In this document: positions 54,340 to 62,119 of the stretch, piece by piece
Layout of the letters: the number at the start of each line of letters is the position of its first letter
Position numbering within the stretch: position 1 is the first letter of the stretch
Source of the DNA: a bacterium
Lineage (GTDB): Bacteria; Bacteroidota; Bacteroidia; Cytophagales; Cyclobacteriaceae
Reading direction: 5' to 3'
Assembly: GCA_024743255.1 (NCBI GenBank)
Contig: JANSWY010000003.1
Coordinates: 1 to 64,000 of the forward strand
Length of the DNA stretch: 64,000 bases
Program-made: the position numbers and the translations under genes
The notes under the pieces: generated by a model
What the model was told of the DNA's origin: nothing
What the model saw: only the letters and a program-made list of their open reading frames with translations
Database searches by the model: none

Positions 54340-54618
54340 GTGGACGAAATTTCTATAGTCAACTTGCTCAATACCATTAAGAGCAAGACTTCTTCTTTTC
54401 AGTGGCAGTTAACATGTAAATATGACAATGGCAAAGGGGTAACCGTGATGGAGATCACCTTCTTTGATCAGCGCACAAACGGCAATTTTGGCAAGGTCAT
54501 TTACAAAAACACATCCGGTGAGGTGATCCAGGGCAATTACAAGAACTTACCCCCCTTTGAAAAAGGGATGGGAGTTATGGATGCCATCCTCGATATTATG
54601 AATTTTGAAAATGCCTAA
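54340..54618 (+). CDS. Hypothetical 92-residue protein
   Basis: The frame starts with GTG at 54340 (DEISIVNLLNTIKSKTSSFQ), 65 bases after the SMP-30 gene. The cytoplasmic-looking protein appears mixed alpha/beta: strands FQWQLTCKYDNGKGVTVMEITFF and FGKVIYKNTSG, then a C-terminal helix KGMGVMDAILDIMNFENA. I recognise no family. A later start would lose the first helix. Expression is uncertain. Confidence 0.55.
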   Translation: MDEISIVNLLNTIKSKTSSFQWQLTCKYDNGKGVTVMEITFFDQRTNGNFGKVIYKNTSGEVIQGNYKNLPPFEKGMGVMDAILDIMNFENA

Positions 54619-54620
54619 AA

Positions 54621-54713
54621 ACTTCAATATGAGCATTTAATACGTTCGTAGACACTTCTTGCTCGTTCATCGATATGTTCCAAATGTTATGATTGTGTTA
54701 CCTATATTGAAGT
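54621..54713. other. 10-bp perfect inverted repeat flanking a 73-base spacer
   Basis: ACTTCAATAT (54621-54630) and ATATTGAAGT (54704-54713) are exact complements that bracket most of the gap between two small genes. It could be a long-stem RNA structure, paired operators, or the ends of a small mobile relic. Confidence 0.35.
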
Positions 54714-54735
54714 AACAATTTCAATCAGCAAGCAT

Positions 54736-54975
54736 ATGATTAATGGAATAATAAAGACAGCTTTGGTATTATTACCGTTAAGTGGATTAAACCAGGGAGA
54801 GCTTAATACGATAGAGAATCCTTCTTCAATTCAGGAAGTATTTGTAGATCAAAATTCAATCGATAGAGAGTTCTTTGATTACAAAATATTTCTGGATGAG
54901 AAACACATCTCAAAACTACCTGAAGAGATCAAAATCAAGAAAATTAAGAAGTATAAGAATAGCTTAATCTCCTAA
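54736..54975 (+). CDS. Small exported hypothetical protein
   Basis: The 79-residue protein has a short hydrophobic N-terminus (IIKTALVLLPLSGLNQ) that may be a signal peptide. The mature part is charged (KIFLDEKHISKLPEEIKIK). No family recognised. It lies seven bases before the thioesterase gene, so the two probably share a transcript. Confidence 0.5.
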   Translation: MINGIIKTALVLLPLSGLNQGELNTIENPSSIQEVFVDQNSIDREFFDYKIFLDEKHISKLPEEIKIKKIKKYKNSLIS

Positions 54976-54982
54976 GCTATAT

Positions 54983-55435
54983 TTGGGGATGGCTCGAATT
55001 AAAATCGACACTCCAAAACCAATACTCTTCGAAACGACTATAACGGTCACAATTTCCGATATTAATTACGGCCAACATCTTGGTAATGATAAAGTGCTTT
55101 CAATGATGCACGAGTCGAGGCTAAGGTTCATCAAATCTCTGGGCTATAAGGATGAAGTTAATATACAGGGTAACATCGGTATCATCATTTCTGATTCTGC
55201 AATAGAGTATAAAGCTGAAGGATTTTATGGCGATGAAATCATCAACCAAATTGGTATTCCCGATCAATCAAAATATGGTTTTGATATGCTATATCATCTA
55301 ATCAGAAAGTCTGATCAAAAGACGATAGCAAAAGGAAAAACTGGTGTGTTATTCTTTGATTATGGAATAAGAAAATTATCTCTGGTACCTGAAAGTTTTA
55401 CGAAACGAATTGATGAACTCAATTTGAATTCTTAA
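54983..55435 (+). CDS. Hotdog-fold acyl-CoA thioesterase (4HBT type)
   Basis: The 150-residue protein matches the 4-hydroxybenzoyl-CoA thioesterase group: VTVTISDINYGQHLGNDKVLSMMHESRLRFI corresponds to the first strand and the central hotdog helix with its catalytic Asp region, followed by SDSAIEYKAEGFYGDEI and IAKGKTGVLFFDY. It likely cleaves an acyl-CoA in the cytoplasm, substrate unknown. The start may be 54983 or the ATG at 54989. Confidence 0.85.
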   Translation: MGMARIKIDTPKPILFETTITVTISDINYGQHLGNDKVLSMMHESRLRFIKSLGYKDEVNIQGNIGIIISDSAIEYKAEGFYGDEIINQIGIPDQSKYGFDMLYHLIRKSDQKTIAKGKTGVLFFDYGIRKLSLVPESFTKRIDELNLNS

Positions 55436-55496
55436 ACATAATTATCATTTGTGGTATGAGTTGAGTAAATTAATCACAACACATGTCCGCCTGCCT

Positions 55497-57437
55497 ATGA
55501 AATTAAGCTCTTGCCTGCTATTAGCGCTCCTAAGTTGCTTTAATACTATTGCGCAAAATCAGAGTTACCTGGACTCTTTGAAACAAAAGCTGCTAACAGA
55601 AAGTGATCCCAAACTATTATTTGAAATCAATGACCTAGTTGCTTCACATTATTTAGAATACAGTTTCGATTCATCGTTGAGCTATGTTCAGAAAATGGAC
55701 GATCTCCTGGATCAACTTCCAAAAGAAGAGTTTCAAAGAAGAGCCCTGATTATGAGAGGGATGGTTTACGATTATAATTACAAGTTTGATAGTGGTAAAA
55801 TGTATTACCGAAAAGCTTATGATTTAAGCCTTGAAACCAATGACAAAAAAGGTGCTGCTGTATCATTATTCAACATAGGAACGGTCTTCATTTTTGAGAA
55901 TATAGTGGATTCAGCTGTTTATTACTTTTTAAGATCTGAACCAACATTCAAAGAAATTGATGACAAACAAAATTTAGCCCGACTCTATAATAATGTTGGT
56001 AAAATCTATCGAATGACTGAAAAGTATGATGCTGCAGTAGATATCTATAAAAAATCAGTTGACATCAAGCTGGCGTTGGATGACAGAAAAGGATTAATGA
56101 ATAGTTATACAAACCTGAGCTCTGCTTACTTATCTGATGACAAATACGACAGTGCTCTTAAGTATTCTCTTAAAACAATAAGTCTATCCAAACTAGAAAA
56201 CGATATGGCTGCTTATAAATGGGAATTGCTGAATGTAGGAGCTATATATGTGAAGTTGGAGGATTTTGAAAATGCCTTATTCTCATTTCAGGAGGCTGAA
56301 GAAATAAAAAACCTGGACGAACAAACTCCATTTCTTAACAACCTGTATTTCAACCTGGCTTATTTGTATTTCACTAAAGATGATTTAAAAAACGGCAAAA
56401 AATATCTGCAATTAGCTTTAGATATTGTAGATGAAGCCAAACTTAAGGAGCCAGCCATGCAGATTTACCAACTGGCATATGAATATTACAAGCGAACAAA
56501 GAATCCTAAACTGGCGCTAAACTACTTTGAGAAGTATCACACTTTACAAGAAGAAATGGTCTCTCAACAAGCCGTAAAGCGAGCAACGGAACTGGAGCAG
56601 CAATACGAGAAAGAAAAGCGTGAACGCCAAATTGCAGAACTGGAAGCTGAAAACATCAATTCAGAACTAGATCTCAAAGTATCCGAAAACCAACGAAACA
56701 TTTTTATTCTTTCCTCATTACTAGGGCTGATCGTAGCTGCATTTTTCTTCTACCGGTTAAGTATCAAAAGGCGAACAAACAAGGTACTGGAGGAGAAAAA
56801 TGAGATCATCTCCAAATCATTAGCGGAAAGAGAGAATTTACTGAAGGAAATCCATCACAGAGTCAAAAACAATCTTCAAATAATTAGTAGTCTCTTAAGT
56901 CTCCAGGCAGATACTATAGAAGACAAAAATGCCCTTGATGCCGTAATTGAAGGGCAAAATCGTGTGAAATCAATGGCCTTAATTCATCAAAATCTTTACC
57001 AAACGGATGAATTATCAAGCTTGTCTATTCATGAATATATTGAAAATCTTATCGAGTCGCTGTTCAGATCTTTTGGAGTCACTGAATCTCAGGTGAGCTC
57101 TAAATTGGAAATTGAAGATATAAAGTTTGATATCGATACTATCATTCCTCTAGGCCTAATAATAAATGAGTTAATCACAAATTCACTAAAATATGCTTTC
57201 TCAGAAACAGAAGAAGGAGAAATTTATATCGGCCTACACCAGAAAGATCAGGGTATTTTATTAGAAGTGAAGGACAATGGAAAAGGAGTTGAAACCGAAG
57301 AAATTGACAAATCAAAGTCTTTTGGAATGCGGTTAATTGAAGCCTTATGCATGAAACTCAAAGGAGAATTAACCATTTCAAGTGATTTGGGAACTAACAT
57401 ACAATTACTCATCAAAAACTACAAATTGATCTCATGA
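55497..57437 (+). CDS. TPR histidine kinase (HisKA_2/HWE type)
   Basis: The frame is open from 55449, but ATG 55497 gives a proper signal peptide (KLSSCLLLALLSCFNTIAQ), so I choose it (646 residues). From 55449 numbering: TPR repeats about 55-365, coiled coil about 375-410, a TM helix about 417-436, then the phospho-acceptor region KEIHHRVKNNLQIISSLLSLQ (His near 475) and a HATPase domain with INELITNSLKYAFSE, DNGKGV, SFGMRLIEAL. It senses with periplasmic TPRs. Its stop overlaps the LytTR regulator start by four bases. Confidence 0.93.
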   Translation: MKLSSCLLLALLSCFNTIAQNQSYLDSLKQKLLTESDPKLLFEINDLVASHYLEYSFDSSLSYVQKMDDLLDQLPKEEFQRRALIMRGMVYDYNYKFDSGKMYYRKAYDLSLETNDKKGAAVSLFNIGTVFIFENIVDSAVYYFLRSEPTFKEIDDKQNLARLYNNVGKIYRMTEKYDAAVDIYKKSVDIKLALDDRKGLMNSYTNLSSAYLSDDKYDSALKYSLKTISLSKLENDMAAYKWELLNVGAIYVKLEDFENALFSFQEAEEIKNLDEQTPFLNNLYFNLAYLYFTKDDLKNGKKYLQLALDIVDEAKLKEPAMQIYQLAYEYYKRTKNPKLALNYFEKYHTLQEEMVSQQAVKRATELEQQYEKEKRERQIAELEAENINSELDLKVSENQRNIFILSSLLGLIVAAFFFYRLSIKRRTNKVLEEKNEIISKSLAERENLLKEIHHRVKNNLQIISSLLSLQADTIEDKNALDAVIEGQNRVKSMALIHQNLYQTDELSSLSIHEYIENLIESLFRSFGVTESQVSSKLEIEDIKFDIDTIIPLGLIINELITNSLKYAFSETEEGEIYIGLHQKDQGILLEVKDNGKGVETEEIDKSKSFGMRLIEALCMKLKGELTISSDLGTNIQLLIKNYKLIS

Positions 57438-58141
57438 GCTCAAAACTGTTAATTGTAGAAGATGAAGTTATAGTTGCAATGGACATTGCAGCGAAATTAG
57501 AAAAGGCAGGGTATGAAGTTTCAGGATTTGTCAGCAACGCTAAAGACTGCTTAGAAAAGCTGAAAAGTAACAATATTGATCTGGTGCTTCTTGATATAAA
57601 TATTGAAGGTGACACAGATGGTATAGAGTTGGCAAAACTCATCAATGGTTATCATAAGGTACCATTCATATTTCTCACTTCTTACTACGATAAAAATACA
57701 ATTGCACGGGCCAAAGAAACCTCTCCTAAAGCCTATCTCATCAAGCCATTTAATGTGGAAGAGCTTGTGGCAAATGTAGAAATGGCCCTTTTCAAGTCCG
57801 CCCCAACTTCAAACAATTCAGACCCTTCACCCGATAAGTTTTTTGTTCGCCAGGATCATCAATTATTATCGCTGGATCAAAGTGATATCTATTATGCAGA
57901 GGCATATGACAACTACACTTACATACACACCGCCTCTGAAAAGTATCTGATTAGTCATACTCTTAAGAGTGTTGAACAAAAGCTATCAAGCGCCAATTTT
58001 GTAAGGGTTCATCGGTCCTATTTGATCAATTTTCACAAAATAACTTGTGTAGGGGAAGGTTTTGTATACCTGGATGACTACCAAATTACTGTAGGCCAAA
58101 GCTATAAATCCGACTTGTTTGACAGATTCAAAATCCTCTGA
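57434..58141 (+). CDS. LytTR-family response regulator
   Basis: The 235-residue DNA-binding regulator has a receiver domain (about 1-120; acidic pair E9/D10 region, D54 in LVLLDINIEGDTDG, K104 in LIKPFN) and a LytTR domain (about 138-235; DIYYAEAYDNYTYIHTASEKY, NFVRVHRSYLINFHKI). It is the partner of the preceding TPR kinase (ATGA overlap). The large secreted protein gene follows after 117 bases and is a natural target. Confidence 0.94.
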   Translation: MSSKLLIVEDEVIVAMDIAAKLEKAGYEVSGFVSNAKDCLEKLKSNNIDLVLLDINIEGDTDGIELAKLINGYHKVPFIFLTSYYDKNTIARAKETSPKAYLIKPFNVEELVANVEMALFKSAPTSNNSDPSPDKFFVRQDHQLLSLDQSDIYYAEAYDNYTYIHTASEKYLISHTLKSVEQKLSSANFVRVHRSYLINFHKITCVGEGFVYLDDYQITVGQSYKSDLFDRFKIL

Positions 58142-58258
58142 AAAAATTCACTAGAAGTAAATAGTGTTCCACTAAAAATAATGGCAGCCCCACTAAAACT
58201 GCCTTGAGCCGGAGTAAGTCCCTCCGTAGATTCATCTTCACTTTAACCAATAACCAAG

Positions 58259-61200
58259 ATGAAACTAAAAATTACGACTGTCTTGTGCTGTCTGTTTCCA
58301 ATGATTGCATTCTCGCAATTTACAGGCAAATGGGACCAAACTATTTCTTCAGATTATGATGTCCTGGTAGACGTAGGCTATGACAATAGCCAAAATGTCT
58401 ATCTATTAGGAAAAAAAGCAAACACTGATGACGATATCATCCTTGTCAAGTACAATAGCTCAGGAAAGGTGTGGGCTAGAACCTATGATTCTGGAGATGA
58501 TGATGAACCTAAAAGACTCCAGGTAGATGCCTCTGGAAACTCCTACATCGTTGGATCTGCAGACCAGGGTTCTAAACCTGAGTGTCTTGCATTGAAATAT
58601 AATTCCTCAGGAACTTTACAATGGGATGATACCTATGATTATTCCAGTAGCACTTCAGGTGCTGGTGGTATTTATAATGATGCCTATTTATCTGGCACTA
58701 CATTATATGTTGTGGGAGACCAGTATTCTGGTGCCGTTAACAACCAGGATCTTGTATTGGCAAGATATACCTCTGGAGGCTCCCGTACCTTAAGGCTCTA
58801 TTCAAGTGGGCTCTATGAATATGGACAGAAAGTGAAAGTCGATGGTGGGTCTGTGCATGTCGCAGCTATTGAAACAATTAATGACGACCTCATATATCAC
58901 AAATTTTCAACCAGCTTTGGAAGTTCATCTAACCCAACTTCAACTGCTACAAACAGCACTGTGACTTGGACTGACATAGTAAGCTTCGATGTAAGCGGAA
59001 GCAATGCAGCGTTTGTAGCGGATCTTGGCTCCTCCACGGCTTTAGCAACCTATAATGGATCATTCTCTACCACCACTGATACGGATATAGATGACGTAAC
59101 AGACGTTTTAATAGATGGATCAAGCGCGATTTTAACCGGGAGGGAATGGGTGACTATTTCCTATAGAATGGTTATTGCAGGTTACTCAGTTTCCAGTGCA
59201 ACCCGTTCTTTCTGGACAGACCTTGAGCCAAAACCATCAAATGATGATCACCAAGCCTTCTCATCCGGAGGAATTGCCTTATTTGAGAATTCTGCAGGCG
59301 AATATGTGGTCGCTGGAAATATGGTGGCAGATGATGACCCAACTGATGGTAACCCGGCAATCAATCCATATATCGGATTTGTCACTTTTAATAGCAGCGG
59401 TATCCAACAAGAATTCTCACTTTATGAAACAGGTGGATCCGTAACTCATACCATAGAGGATTCCAATAACGGAGATGTAATTCTTGTTGGTTCCAAAATA
59501 TTTAATCTTTGCGACCCTCCCGCTCCTGATTTAGGAACAGATATTACCGAGGATTTTGATCCTTCAGGAAATTCAATTTTACTTGATGCTGGCTCTTTCA
59601 GTAGCTATGACTGGTCAACTGGGGCTACAACACAAACAATCAGTGTCTCGACTGAGGGTAGTTATTCTGTAACCGTAACAAATAGTTCCGGGTGTCCAGC
59701 AACGGATGAAATAAATGTAAACATCAATCCCATTGATCAAACAATCTCATTCAATGCACTTTCAGATAAGACATATGGAGACTCGGATTTCTCATTAAGT
59801 GCAACCGCTTCATCAGGCCTAACAGTTACGTTCACTTCTTTGGATACAGATGTCGCTACAGTTTCTGGAAATACAGTGACAATTGTAGCTCCCGGTGAGG
59901 TGACAATAAGGGCTAGCCAAAGTGGGAATGATAATTACAACGCTGCACCAAATGTGGAAAGAACATTTAATGTGGAGCACCTCAAATACTACTGGGTAGG
60001 AAATGGTGGTGTATTTGATGATTACGCCAGCCATTGGGCTACAACCTCAGGTGGAAGCACCATGCATACCAGTGCTCCGAATCAATATTGCGATGTATTC
60101 TTTGATGCTAACTCATTTACTACAACTGGCCAAACAATCACTGGAAGCAATTTATCCTGCCATGATCTGGATGCAAGTCTGGCTACAAATGCTCCAGTAT
60201 TGGATATGGACGATATCGATATATTTGGTTCATTTTGGTCAGGTGCTTCGGTTGTAAATCAATCTGGTTCCACTGGATTTGTCTCAAATGATAGTGAAGA
60301 AATTGGGATTCAGGGGACTGTTGATGTCACTGGAAACTGGACTTTTGGAACTGTTACAGGACAAGGGCAATGGACCATTACAGAAAGCTTTACAATTGAT
60401 GCAGCTGCATTTAATATCTATTTCGGTTCTGTAGTAATTGATAATGGAACCACAGTAACTATTGAGAGTACACCCATCAGGCATATGAACTCCTCTTGGT
60501 TGGTAAATAATGGCTCAATAGTCTTTGAGTCAGCATCCAATTATTATAGCGTTTCTTCAGCTGTTCTTTCAGGAACCGGAACCATGACTTTCAAAAGGAA
60601 TCCGACATTTAACAATACAGGACAATACAGCATTTTTGGATCTCCCATTACCAATGGTTCTACATCCAGTTTGGGTTCAATAGTTTACAAGTACGATGAG
60701 TCTCAAGATTTTGGAATTGATGACGGTCTGGCAAGGTTCATTAAAGTGACTTCACCAGAAACAATGACTCCAGGGAAAGGCTACTTTTCAGCTTTTAATG
60801 GTGAGGTTTCATTTACCGGCACACCAAATAGCGGCACAATCGACGTTCCGCTGGATTTCAACACCAGCACAGGGGATGAGGCTAATTATGATGGTTTCAA
60901 CTTGGTATCAAATCCTTATCCCGCTGGTTTGAATTACAAAACATTTCTTGATGAAAATAAAACGTCTGGAGCTATAACCGGAAGCATGTATCTCTGGCTT
61001 GATGGAGGCACACATAATGGCAGAAGATCTAGCTCCGACTATATGGTGGTGAATGAACTGGGATCTGTCTCTGGAAACACAACGAGTTCCTCAACCCTAG
61101 ACAATACCTACATAGCCTCTTTCCAGGGATTTTTTGTTAAAGCAACTGGAACTGGGCAAACATTAACATTCACTCAGAGTATGACATTTGAATTTGGAAG

Positions 61201-61915
61201 TTGGGATTACCTGTTCTTCAGAGGAGAGGATCAAAGTGAAGACCAATTCAAAACCATTAAAATAAAAATGGATAAAGGTGATCTACACAGTGAAACCTTA
61301 ATTGGCCTTGTTCATGATGCAGATCTATCTCCAAACGATTCATACGACGCACAGAAAATATTTGGCAACCGTGATTTTAACATTTTCACTAACTCTGATG
61401 AGATGCATATGGCCATTCAGGGAATTCCGGAGTTACAAGAAAACTCAATTGCAGTTCCATTAGGAACAGAAGTTTCTGAACCCGGATTATATACACTTAG
61501 TGTAGACAGGTCGGAATCATGGGACCCTGTAGATTTAGTGTTCCTTTTTGATGCTCTGAACCAGAGTTATACACTAATCGATGATAACCCAATTCAACTG
61601 ACACTTACAGAAGGGTTTAACACAAATAGATTTCAGCTGATTCTCTCAAAATCATCACCACTATCAACAAACGATTTGAAATTGAACTACTTAATCAGTT
61701 TCGGAGATCAGAAGATCAATATATCTGGAATGCTTGATTCTGAAAACCTGAACCTTGAAGTGTATAACCTGTCGGGAAAAATGATTTGGGCAGAGCAAGT
61801 AAGAACTGTTTCCAATGAAATATTCAGTGAATTCAATCTAAAAAACAATCAAGTCTATTTGATGAGACTTTCAGATTCCAATAATGTAATCACCTTTAAA
61901 GCAACAAAACAATGA
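58259..61915 (+). CDS. Large secreted multidomain protein with T9SS-type C-terminal tail
   Basis: The 1218-residue protein has a signal peptide (to about 19, AFSQ). Residues about 20-415 carry SBBP-like beta-propeller repeats (DVGYDNSQNVYLLGKKA, LQVDASGNSYIVGSA). Around 445-490 lies a short Ig/PKD-like segment with SSYDWSTGATTQTISVSTEG, and around 495-575 a BIG2/MBG-like domain (KTYGDSDFSLSATASSGL). Later beta-rich regions lead to a T9SS-like tail (LNLEVYNLSGKMIWAEQV ... NNQVYLMRL). It is probably exported and attached to the surface; an adhesin or matrix role is inferred. Its stop overlaps the start of the PID-CTERM-like gene. Confidence 0.88.
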   Translation: MKLKITTVLCCLFPMIAFSQFTGKWDQTISSDYDVLVDVGYDNSQNVYLLGKKANTDDDIILVKYNSSGKVWARTYDSGDDDEPKRLQVDASGNSYIVGSADQGSKPECLALKYNSSGTLQWDDTYDYSSSTSGAGGIYNDAYLSGTTLYVVGDQYSGAVNNQDLVLARYTSGGSRTLRLYSSGLYEYGQKVKVDGGSVHVAAIETINDDLIYHKFSTSFGSSSNPTSTATNSTVTWTDIVSFDVSGSNAAFVADLGSSTALATYNGSFSTTTDTDIDDVTDVLIDGSSAILTGREWVTISYRMVIAGYSVSSATRSFWTDLEPKPSNDDHQAFSSGGIALFENSAGEYVVAGNMVADDDPTDGNPAINPYIGFVTFNSSGIQQEFSLYETGGSVTHTIEDSNNGDVILVGSKIFNLCDPPAPDLGTDITEDFDPSGNSILLDAGSFSSYDWSTGATTQTISVSTEGSYSVTVTNSSGCPATDEINVNINPIDQTISFNALSDKTYGDSDFSLSATASSGLTVTFTSLDTDVATVSGNTVTIVAPGEVTIRASQSGNDNYNAAPNVERTFNVEHLKYYWVGNGGVFDDYASHWATTSGGSTMHTSAPNQYCDVFFDANSFTTTGQTITGSNLSCHDLDASLATNAPVLDMDDIDIFGSFWSGASVVNQSGSTGFVSNDSEEIGIQGTVDVTGNWTFGTVTGQGQWTITESFTIDAAAFNIYFGSVVIDNGTTVTIESTPIRHMNSSWLVNNGSIVFESASNYYSVSSAVLSGTGTMTFKRNPTFNNTGQYSIFGSPITNGSTSSLGSIVYKYDESQDFGIDDGLARFIKVTSPETMTPGKGYFSAFNGEVSFTGTPNSGTIDVPLDFNTSTGDEANYDGFNLVSNPYPAGLNYKTFLDENKTSGAITGSMYLWLDGGTHNGRRSSSDYMVVNELGSVSGNTTSSSTLDNTYIASFQGFFVKATGTGQTLTFTQSMTFEFGSWDYLFFRGEDQSEDQFKTIKIKMDKGDLHSETLIGLVHDADLSPNDSYDAQKIFGNRDFNIFTNSDEMHMAIQGIPELQENSIAVPLGTEVSEPGLYTLSVDRSESWDPVDLVFLFDALNQSYTLIDDNPIQLTLTEGFNTNRFQLILSKSSPLSTNDLKLNYLISFGDQKINISGMLDSENLNLEVYNLSGKMIWAEQVRTVSNEIFSEFNLKNNQVYLMRLSDSNNVITFKATKQ

Positions 61916-62091
61916 AATACCTATATAAACTCTCAATTGCAATTATTCCACTTTTGACAATTATTCCAAGTGCATTAGCTCAAGGAGGACCTCCCGCCAC
62001 ACCAATTGACGGAGGCTTATCTATACTACTAATAGCAGGAGGAGCTTACGGTGTAAAAAAAGTACTCGATAACAAGAAGAACCAGCAATGA
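61912..62091 (+). CDS. 59-residue PID-CTERM-like sorting-signal peptide
   Basis: This is a small gene whose ATG overlaps the TGA of the large secreted protein (ATGA). The 59-residue product has a signal peptide (IAIIPLLTIIPSALAQ, cleavage near 24), a GGPPATPIDGGLSILL motif, a short TM segment (SILLIAGGAYGV) and a basic tail (KKVLDNKKNQQ). The Pro-Ile-Asp motif, helix and basic end match the tripartite PID-CTERM signal I recall from Bacteroidota, thought to be handled by exosortase-type enzymes. Almost nothing remains after signal cleavage, so it is a nearly bare sorting signal. No exosortase gene is in the window. Confidence 0.85.
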   Translation: MKYLYKLSIAIIPLLTIIPSALAQGGPPATPIDGGLSILLIAGGAYGVKKVLDNKKNQQ

Positions 62092-62097
62092 AAAGGA

Positions 62098-62119
62098 GGC
62101 CGGGAAACCGGCCTTTTCT
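62098..62119 (+). terminator. Rho-independent terminator after the PID-CTERM-like gene
   Basis: GGCCGG (62098-62103), loop GAAA, CCGGCC (62108-62113), then TTTTCTT. It closes the kinase/regulator/adhesin/PID-CTERM stretch and abuts the convergent oxidoreductase stop. Confidence 0.85.
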
